Assembly: GCA_031275145.1 (NCBI GenBank)
Contig: JAISPE010000042.1
Span: forward strand, 1-11,889
Direction of reading: 5' to 3'
DNA length: 11,889 nt
Source: Prevotellaceae bacterium
GTDB lineage: Bacteria > Bacteroidota > Bacteroidia > Bacteroidales > UBA932
Below the pieces are notes generated by a model that made no database searches, had not been told where the DNA came from, and was given only the letters and a program-made list of their open reading frames with translations. Below, piece after piece: positions 1 to 4,918 of the stretch (positions are counted from its first letter, which is position 1; the number at the start of each line of letters is the position of its first letter). Position numbers and translations under genes: made by a program.

Positions 1-61
1 TTTCGAGAAATTCGTAATCAAATTCCGCTCGTTTATTCTTTATCACAATGTTACCTTTCAT
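1..61 (-). CDS. smpB: SmpB (SsrA-binding protein), N-terminal fragment cut by window edge
   Basis: Reading leftward from the ATG at 61-59 gives 20 codons before the window ends. The peptide begins MKGNIVIKNKRAEFDYEF, which matches the N-terminus of Bacteroidota SsrA-binding proteins, where an 'IKNK+A.FDYE' segment starts the beta-barrel. SmpB binds tmRNA and brings it to stalled ribosomes for trans-translation. A well-formed promoter lies directly upstream (85-117, minus strand), consistent with a first gene of a transcript. Only the first 20 residues are visible, so the call rests on this short but characteristic stretch. Most of the gene lies outside the window. Confidence 0.72.
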   Translation of the reverse strand, partial: MKGNIVIKNKRAEFDYEFLE

Positions 62-84
62 ATTCGCAAATCGAAATTGAAGCG

Positions 85-117
85 CAAAGATAACAATTAT
101 TAAAAAAAGAAAACAAA
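85..117 (-). promoter_or_regulatory. Bacteroidota-type promoter for smpB
   Basis: On the minus strand a -7 box TATCTTTG (92 to 85) fits the Bacteroidota consensus TAnnTTTG. A TTTG at 117 to 114 serves as the -33 box with 21 bp between them, which is the usual spacing. The start codon at 61 lies about 17 bp downstream of the expected transcription start. Confidence 0.65.
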
Positions 118-164
118 AACCGATCGGAACGGGTGTACGACAAAATTCCTTTTTGACAGAACTC

Positions 165-244
165 TTTTTTTGACATAATTAACAGAATTTTCATAATTAA
201 CAGATTTGTAAATTATGAAATTTCTGTTAATTATGTCAAAAAAA
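165..244. repeat. Long inverted repeat, 34-bp arms, 12-bp loop
   Basis: Positions 165-198 and 211-244 are reverse complements with a single mismatch. The loop is 199-210. Each arm carries TGACATAATTAACAG, and the segment CATAATTAACAG is repeated inside the left arm and the loop. The T-tract lies on the 5' side and the A-tract on the 3' side of the stem on either strand, so this is not a standard intrinsic terminator. It lies upstream of the smpB promoter, in a region with no convincing gene. Confidence 0.85.
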
Positions 245-738
245 GGCGTTGAACTGTTTCCGCTTCCTGATTCCTGCAGGAAAAGATATTTTTGTTGTTA
301 ATTTATTGTGTTTGTGTGAAAAAACTTGCAAATATCAGAGAAAATTTTACGCACACACCGCAAAACATGTATTTCGATACGTGCGTCGCAGGGCGTACGC
401 TGGCTGTACTATTATATATACAAAAAACAGGTTTACACTTCAGAGATACCGATCGGTTGCATCCGGCTTTAATGAAATTGTAGTCGACTGCAAAGCAATT
501 GAAGTCGACTGCAAGGCAGTTGAAGTCGACTGCAAGGCAAATGAAGTCGACTGCAAGGCAGTTGAAGTCGACTGCAAAGTTTCACAGGTACGAAATTTTA
601 AACTATTCTCAAGTAATAATAAATTTAAAAAGTTATGTCAACAAACACAGACTGGTTGCCGCGCAACCACGAGTACTGCTTTCGATGCATGGCTGAACAG
701 GACGTAGCGAAGACACTACGCCGAGCACAGAGAATAAG
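245..738. other. Gene-poor region
   Basis: No convincing gene is seen here. The longest open frame (249-707, plus) starts at TTG and gets much of its length from the 21-bp array at 483-577. Because that unit is a multiple of three, it keeps several frames open. Other local structure: a perfect 12-bp palindrome TTCCTGCAGGAA at 271-282, and short hairpins TGGTTG/CAACCA and CGTAG/CTACG between about 650 and 715. No tRNA or tmRNA is recognisable. Confidence 0.6.
483..577. repeat. 21-bp tandem array, five copies
   Basis: The core GTCGACTGCAA begins at 483, 504, 525, 546 and 567, an exact 21-bp period. The fifth copy decays after about 577. Copies 2 and 4 are identical, while copies 1 and 3 differ after GGC or AGC, so the array alternates with a 42-bp super-period. 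Copies 2 and 4 contain the small inverted repeat ACTGC-AAG-GCAGT. Read in one plus frame the unit encodes EVDCKAV-type heptapeptides, but no solid gene contains it. Confidence 0.9.
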
Positions 739-782
739 AGTGGCTTACGCATGCCTGTTTATCACATTGTGCGTAAGCCGCT
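739..782. terminator. Hairpin downstream of the HMA gene, possible 3' end
   Basis: The arms 739-751 and 770-782 (GGCTTACGCA and TGCGTAAGCC core) pair over 12 of 13 positions around an 18-nt loop. It lies 22 bp beyond the stop codon of the minus-strand HMA gene. No clear T-run follows on the minus strand, so it may stabilise or end the transcript without being a classical terminator. Confidence 0.4.
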
Positions 783-810
783 CATAACTCATCACTCTCA
801 CTCGTCACTC
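781..810 (-). repeat. GAGTGA/GAGTTAT heptamer-like motif at HMA gene stop
   Basis: On the minus strand, the stop codon of the HMA gene (TGA at 807-805) lies inside GAGTGACGAGTGAG, followed by AGTGATGAGTTATGAG. The 7-base spacing and the TGA content match the motifs at the ends of the TolC-family and DUF6261-like genes in this window. Confidence 0.65.
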
Positions 811-1194
811 TGCAAGCCTGTACTTGCAGCATCCGGGCAAAGCGTTATACACATCGTCGTTGGCCTTGTCTTTTTCGGTATCGTGACCGGTTTTGGCAAT
901 AGCTTTGGAGACGGCATTGACGGAAGTCTTTGCGGAGTCGAAATGCAGATGAAGCTGTTGGGATTCTTTGTCCCAGTTTGCGACAGTAACGCCGTCGACA
1001 TCTTTGGCAGCCTTTTCGATGCGTGTTTTACACATCCCGCAGCTGCCCGATACCTTTAGCATTGCATGTTCGTCCTTCTGACTTTTTTCCTCCTTCCTGA
1101 CTTCGGGAGTTTTTTTACGGTCGCCGGAGTTGGCGCATCCGTTACCTGCTGCAATAAACGCTATCACAGCAAAAAATAAAATACACTTTTTCAT
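805..1194 (-). CDS. Heavy-metal-associated (HMA) domain protein, exported or lipoprotein
   Basis: A 129-residue protein. The ATG at 1194 is chosen because it gives a proper signal sequence (MKKC then a hydrophobic stretch to about residue 16). Upstream in-frame codons would add 26 residues lacking that pattern. Cys20 could be lipidated, but Gly occupies the -3 site, so the lipobox is weak. A charged linker (about 22-44) leads to an HMA-like fold at about 45-105, with metal-binding motif GSCGMC (Cys52, Cys55). The tail has a second pair, Cys122-Cys123, in ALPGCCKYR. HMA domains bind soft metals such as Cu(I) through CxxC. It closely resembles the C-terminus of the preceding adaptor, so the two probably arose by duplication. 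It starts 34 bp after the adaptor's stop on the same strand, so co-transcription is likely. A role as periplasmic metal carrier or buffer is inferred. Confidence 0.85.
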   Translation of the reverse strand: MKKCILFFAVIAFIAAGNGCANSGDRKKTPEVRKEEKSQKDEHAMLKVSGSCGMCKTRIEKAAKDVDGVTVANWDKESQQLHLHFDSAKTSVNAVSKAIAKTGHDTEKDKANDDVYNALPGCCKYRLAE

Positions 1195-1228
1195 TTCTTT
1201 TAACTGATTTATATTTAACATTAAAAAT

Positions 1229-2746
1229 TCATTTTCTATATTTGCAGCACTCCGGCAGGGCGTCGTACACACTGTCGCCGGCGCGGTATCTGTCCGTATC
1301 GTGACCTGCTGCGGCTATTGCCTTCAAAACGCTATCCGGCGCTGTTTTCGACGGATCGTAATGCAAGTGCAGCTGTTTTGTCGAAGCGTCCCAGCCGGCA
1401 GAGATGACGCCGTCAATCTCTTTGGCGGCTTTTTCGATACGTTCGCGGCACATTTCGCACAGTCCCTGTACGGCGGTCGTCAGATGTTCGCTGCCTGTCG
1501 GCGGGGAAGTTTCGACGTTCATCATGCTTTGTTTACCTTCGAGTTGCATACTTGCGTCGATAGCGAATACGCCGTTCGTTACGATTTCCTCTCCCTCGGC
1601 GATTCCCGACAGAATAACATACGAGTCGCCCAGAGAGACGCCGAGTTCAACCTCGCGGAGTTTGAAGACAGCCGCTTCGCTGCCCGGGCGTTTCACATAC
1701 ACGATCGAACGTTTGCCGGTCCACAGTATCGCCGTTTTGGGAACGATAATCCTGTCGGAATACTGTTTCAGCGAAGCGCTTACGTTTGCCGTGGCATACA
1801 TTTCCGGTTTCAGCAGCATGCCGGCATTGGAGGTTTCCACGCGTATCTTGGCAGTCCGCGTCGTTTTGTCCAGCACGGGATTGATAAACGTTATCTTGCC
1901 AGAAAAACGTTTATCCGGTAATGCCTGCACCGTATATTCCACACGGTCGCCGGTTTTCAGGCAGGGCAAATCGGTTTCGTAAGCGTCGAATACAGCCCAG
2001 ACAGAAGAAAGATCAATCAGATCGAACAGCGCTGTTCCCTGACCGGCATAGTCGCCCTGTTCGACCTTCATGGAAACGACAATGCCTCCCGTATTTGCCG
2101 TTATATCAACCTGCGCCGAGGCCTTGCCGGACTGTTCTATGCCGGCTATCTGGGCGTCGGTCAGTTTCAGGAGACGGAGTTTTTCGCGCGCTGCGCTAAG
2201 GATATCCGGCTGTGTGGCGGATATTTTCACCGCTTCCAGCAATTCCTGCTGGGCGGTCAGCAGTTCGGGCGAATAGACGCTTGCGATGACCTGTCCCTGC
2301 CGTACGGTCTCGCCGGTGAAATTCACGTACAGTTTTTCTATACGCCCGTTAACATGGGATGTTTGCGAACGTGACAGGCGTTCGTCTGCCTGAATTGTCC
2401 CGTACAGCCGGATGTCCTTGACGGGATTGCCCCTGACGGCTTTCGCTGTCTGTATGTCGGCCAGAGCCACAGCCTCTTTCGAGAGCATAATTTCGTCGGA
2501 ACCCGTGACTTCGACCGCAGTTCCCGCTGTTTTCAGCGGGATTAAATCCATCGCGCAGAGGGGGCATTTCCCCGGTTTGTCCTGCCGGATTTGCGGATGC
2601 ATGGAACATGTCCATACCTGCGCTCCGCTTTCCGCATGATTATGAACGGTATCACTATGCTCGCCCGAATCACCGGACAGCCACCGCCCTAAAAATATAC
2701 CTCCGATAAGGATAAGTATATACGTTAAAATCTTTTTCGTTTTCAT
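1229..2746 (-). CDS. CusB-type RND periplasmic adaptor with heavy-metal-binding and HMA domains
   Basis: A 505-residue membrane-fusion protein of a metal-exporting RND system. Residues 7-24 form an N-terminal membrane anchor or signal. Residues 45-70 form a heavy-metal-binding domain (WTCSMHP, then GKCPLCAMDLIP). A His-rich stretch at 30-38 (EHSDTVHNH) may also bind metal. The adaptor core follows: barrel-sandwich halves around 130-160 and 215-245 (HVNGRIEKLYV, ANTGGIVVSMKV), flanking a helical hairpin at about 160-205, then beta-barrel and membrane-proximal domains to about 400. Unlike plain CusB, it ends in an HMA-like domain (about 421-485) with CEMC at 430-433 and a terminal CC at 500-501. 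The fused domain is nearly a copy of the separate HMA protein encoded just downstream. The family links an inner-membrane pump to a TolC channel. The channel gene lies upstream, but no pump gene is present. The exact metal is not provable; Cu or Ag is most likely. Confidence 0.93.
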   Translation of the reverse strand: MKTKKILTYILILIGGIFLGRWLSGDSGEHSDTVHNHAESGAQVWTCSMHPQIRQDKPGKCPLCAMDLIPLKTAGTAVEVTGSDEIMLSKEAVALADIQTAKAVRGNPVKDIRLYGTIQADERLSRSQTSHVNGRIEKLYVNFTGETVRQGQVIASVYSPELLTAQQELLEAVKISATQPDILSAAREKLRLLKLTDAQIAGIEQSGKASAQVDITANTGGIVVSMKVEQGDYAGQGTALFDLIDLSSVWAVFDAYETDLPCLKTGDRVEYTVQALPDKRFSGKITFINPVLDKTTRTAKIRVETSNAGMLLKPEMYATANVSASLKQYSDRIIVPKTAILWTGKRSIVYVKRPGSEAAVFKLREVELGVSLGDSYVILSGIAEGEEIVTNGVFAIDASMQLEGKQSMMNVETSPPTGSEHLTTAVQGLCEMCRERIEKAAKEIDGVISAGWDASTKQLHLHYDPSKTAPDSVLKAIAAAGHDTDRYRAGDSVYDALPECCKYRK

Positions 2747-2770
2747 CTTTTTCTATTTTTATGTATGTAT

Positions 2771-2863
2771 GTATGAAGTATGAGGTATGAAGTATGAAGT
2801 AGGCTGACGCAAGATGTGATAATCATACTTCATACTTCATACTTCATACCTCATACTTCATAC
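2771..2863. repeat. 31-bp perfect inverted repeat (hairpin) between TolC and adaptor genes
   Basis: Positions 2771-2801 and 2833-2863 are exact reverse complements, separated by a 31-bp loop. The left arm is a run of TATGAAG/TATGAGG heptamers in the opposite orientation to the main array that forms the right arm. The loop contains the non-repeat sequence GGCTGACGCAAGATGTGAT. In the operon transcript it would form a long stem before the adaptor start codon, and could block decay or readthrough. Confidence 0.9.
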
Positions 2864-2970
2864 TTCATACCTCATACTTCATACCTCACACTTCATACTT
2901 CATACCTCATACTTCATACTTCATACTTCATACCTCACACTTCATACCTCATACTTCATACTTCATACCT
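2824..2970. repeat. Heptanucleotide array, 21 copies
   Basis: The stretch consists of 21 consecutive heptamers, exactly 147 bp: CATACTT (12), CATACCT (7) and CACACTT (2). The order is not random, with CATACCT often following two CATACTT units. The stop codon of the TolC-family gene (2965-2963) lies inside the array, so its last codons and stop come from repeat-derived sequence. An open frame over the array on the plus strand (2816-3112) is only a by-product of the 21-bp codon cycle. Confidence 0.95.
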
Positions 2971-4498
2971 CACTCATCACTTTCCGTATTGCGGCGGCTT
3001 TTGTGTTGTATTCTGCAACAGCCTCTGCCGTTTTAAGCTGATAATCGAGCAGCTGTCTTTGTACCCTGATAACACTGCCAAGATCGCTTTTTCCGGAAAC
3101 AAATTCCTTTAACAGGATATTGTACGTTGTTTGAGACAGTTCCGTCTGTTTCCGGTAGAGAGCGATTCTCCGGGCGGCATCATCCAGCTGATGTTTGAAA
3201 CGGTACAGTTCTGCCTGAAGCGTATTCAGCGTTTCGGCGTATTTTTCTTCGCTTGCCTGACGCAGGAGTTGTGTCTCGCGCTGCAAAGCCCTGTATTTCC
3301 CGCGGAATACCGGAATACTGACCGACAGCATCGGCATGATCATGTCCCGACCGTTCATCGAAGACATATTGCCGCTTACAGCCGGTGAAGCGGCATGTCC
3401 CGCGTTATCGCTAACCGTTTCTCCCGACGGCGACGTTCTGGCTATCAGCATGTATTGCAGCCCGACGCCGAACATCGGATAACTCATCTTCCTGTCCATT
3501 TCGGCTTTTGCGGCGTATGCCAGCGATTCTTCGCTAATCATTCCCAGCATCGGATTTTGCGCCGCAATCAGGCTCATTACCGTTTCATTGTCCATGGAAA
3601 ACGGTATCTGCACGATTGAGTCGGGAAGAACGATTTCCGTTTCTGCGGGACGGTTCAGGAGAAGATTGAAACGCGCCTTTTCGGCATGAATTTCCGACAG
3701 AATGTTTTCGACACTGTTTTCCAGTTCCAAGATTTCAAGCTGGATACCGAGCGTTTCCGACATCCCGGAAGATCCTCCCATAGCCGGCATCGAACTGCCT
3801 GTCCGTTCCGACCGTTCCGGCGACGAATTTGCCGGTTCACCGCCTGCCGGTTTCGTACCCATATTCATCCCCGACATGCCGCCGGCATTGCCGCCCGCGC
3901 CCGTAACGCCTGATGCCGACGAATTGTCCATGCGTTGCGAAGCGCTTGCGGCAGACGAATTTACAGGCGATTGAAACTTTTGTAATGCAAGAATCTCTAT
4001 ATGTTTCATGAGTGCGATATTTTCTCTGCCGTATTTCAGTTTTTGCTGCAAACTGCAAAGGATATACCACTGGGTATAAACATTCAGAAAAACATTATCC
4101 CGCAATTCGCGAAACTGTTCGAAAGCCATTTTCGCCATGTGCTGAGCTTCGGTACGGGCGGCTTTCCGTGTACCGAACCACGGGAACATCTGCATCAGCT
4201 GTACCTGTCCGACCTGACGTCCGTCGATAATATCCATCGGACGGAGGAAAAATCCCATATCCAGCTGCGGATCCTGCAACGCGCCCGCCTGCGGCAGTTT
4301 CTGCAACGCCGCCTGATATGCCAGAAATCCTGCTTTGACGCCCGGATTATTCTGCGCCGCCGTCTGCAGATAGACGCCCAGCGAATCGCCCTGTGCAACC
4401 GCCGCCGACACCGACACCGTACCCAAAACAACAATCAATATCGCTACCGAGGCTGTTTTGTTTTTGAAATAAGGTGAAAATAAGGTTTTTTTATACAT
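2963..4498 (-). CDS. TolC-family outer-membrane factor (CusC/CzcC-like) with Met-rich insertions
   Basis: With the ATG at 4498 the protein has 511 residues and starts MYKKTLFSPYFKNKTASVAI, a signal peptide likely cut near 34-36 (SAAVAQ). The frame stays open upstream to 4651 through a 21-bp array, but those codons precede the signal peptide and the outermost start is TTG. TolC-type features include the first-repeat motif NPGVKAGFLAYQAA (51-64), a second repeat with YPMFGVGLQY (340-349), SIPVF (394-398) and long amphipathic coiled coils. Such proteins form trimeric channels through the outer membrane for efflux pumps. Two low-complexity insertions stand out: 177-249, with GGMSGMNMG and SSMPAMGGSSGMSE, and 355-388. 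Their methionines could bind Cu(I) or Ag(I) (inference). It is the first gene of the block, followed by adaptor and HMA genes. Only seven residues follow the AAAIRK helix end, and the stop is repeat-derived. Confidence 0.9.
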   Translation of the reverse strand: MYKKTLFSPYFKNKTASVAILIVVLGTVSVSAAVAQGDSLGVYLQTAAQNNPGVKAGFLAYQAALQKLPQAGALQDPQLDMGFFLRPMDIIDGRQVGQVQLMQMFPWFGTRKAARTEAQHMAKMAFEQFRELRDNVFLNVYTQWYILCSLQQKLKYGRENIALMKHIEILALQKFQSPVNSSAASASQRMDNSSASGVTGAGGNAGGMSGMNMGTKPAGGEPANSSPERSERTGSSMPAMGGSSGMSETLGIQLEILELENSVENILSEIHAEKARFNLLLNRPAETEIVLPDSIVQIPFSMDNETVMSLIAAQNPMLGMISEESLAYAAKAEMDRKMSYPMFGVGLQYMLIARTSPSGETVSDNAGHAASPAVSGNMSSMNGRDMIMPMLSVSIPVFRGKYRALQRETQLLRQASEEKYAETLNTLQAELYRFKHQLDDAARRIALYRKQTELSQTTYNILLKEFVSGKSDLGSVIRVQRQLLDYQLKTAEAVAEYNTKAAAIRKVMSEV

Positions 4499-4640
4499 GA
4501 TATTTCTTAATTTATATATGATATTTCTTAATTTATACATGATATTTTCTAATTTATATATGATGTTTTTTAATTTATACATGATATTTTTTAATTTATA
4601 TATGATATTTCTCAATTTATACATGATATTTTCTAATTTA
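4492..4640 (-). repeat. 21-bp AT-rich tandem array at the TolC-family gene start
   Basis: Six full 21-bp units (4501-4626) with partial units at both ends. Units alternate between TATATATGA and TATACATGA endings, giving a 42-bp super-period. On the minus strand each unit encodes KLxNIMY or KLxNIIY, so in-frame ATGs occur every 42 bp (4498, 4540, 4582, 4624). The most likely start codon, at 4498, is itself part of the last partial unit. Copy changes would not shift the frame. Confidence 0.93.
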
Positions 4641-4655
4641 GGAGCGGTCAATAAA

Positions 4656-4663
4656 TAAAGGTA
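4656..4663 (-). promoter_or_regulatory. Possible -7 box for the efflux block
   Basis: The minus strand reads TACCTTTA, one base from the consensus TAnnTTTG, just upstream of the 21-bp array. No matching -33 box is seen, so support is weak. Confidence 0.22.
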
Positions 4664-4704
4664 TTAATTATTAATTATTGATTTATTTTCCGGCATCTCA
4701 TCAA

Positions 4705-4755
4705 TGGCCTGCCTGACGGCCTGCCGGCAGGCAGGGCAGGCAGGGCAGTCAGGAC
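4705..4755. repeat. GC-rich palindromic patch
   Basis: This patch is built from GGCAGGC/GCCTGCC words and includes the perfect 14-bp palindrome GCCTGCCGGCAGGC at 4719-4732. It is far richer in GC than its surroundings and adjoins the palindromic element starting at 4761. Confidence 0.7.
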
Positions 4756-4760
4756 AAAGA

Positions 4761-4876
4761 GCATCCCGTTAGGGATGCATCGCTTGGTAGAAAACCCATA
4801 CCGTCCTGTTTTGCATCCCGCTGGGGATGCATCCCTAACGGGATGCAGGACAGGAGGTATTGACTGTTCTACCAAG
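4761..4876. repeat. REP-like palindromic dispersed element (GCATCCC type)
   Basis: It contains three 18-bp hairpins: GCATCCCGTTAGGGATGC at 4761-4778, a GCTG-loop variant at 4813-4830, and the reverse-oriented copy at 4829-4846. The inner part is enclosed by CTTGGTAGAA (4783-4792) and TTCTACCAAG (4867-4876), so the whole folds as a long imperfect inverted repeat. A sequence-related element occurs at 11529-11852. It fills the spacer between the glutamine synthetase and TolC-family genes and has no coding capacity. A non-autonomous, REP- or MITE-like origin is inferred. Confidence 0.85.
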
Positions 4877-4918
4877 TACCCCATTAAAGAGATTAATTCA
4901 AAAAGCGTCATTAGTTTA

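Noticed and set aside
165..244. Intrinsic terminator
   Set aside because: The T-tract precedes and the A-tract follows the stem on either strand, opposite to terminator polarity, and the stem is too long.
249..707. 152-codon plus-strand frame with EVDCKAV repeats as a gene
   Set aside because: It starts at TTG, lacks any recognisable domain, and a good part of its open length is produced by the 21-bp array, which also keeps another frame open.
640..720. Small hairpins considered as a tRNA or tmRNA near smpB
   Set aside because: No cloverleaf, no anticodon arm and no TTCGA-type T-loop arrangement; only two short unrelated hairpins.
2816..3112. 98-codon plus-strand frame with HTSYFIP repeats
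   Set aside because: It is a by-product of the heptamer array and then runs antisense into the well-supported TolC-family gene.
4499..4651. Extended N-terminus (51 residues) of the TolC-family protein
   Set aside because: The outermost start is TTG, the added residues are pure 21-bp repeat, and they precede a normal signal peptide beginning at 4498.
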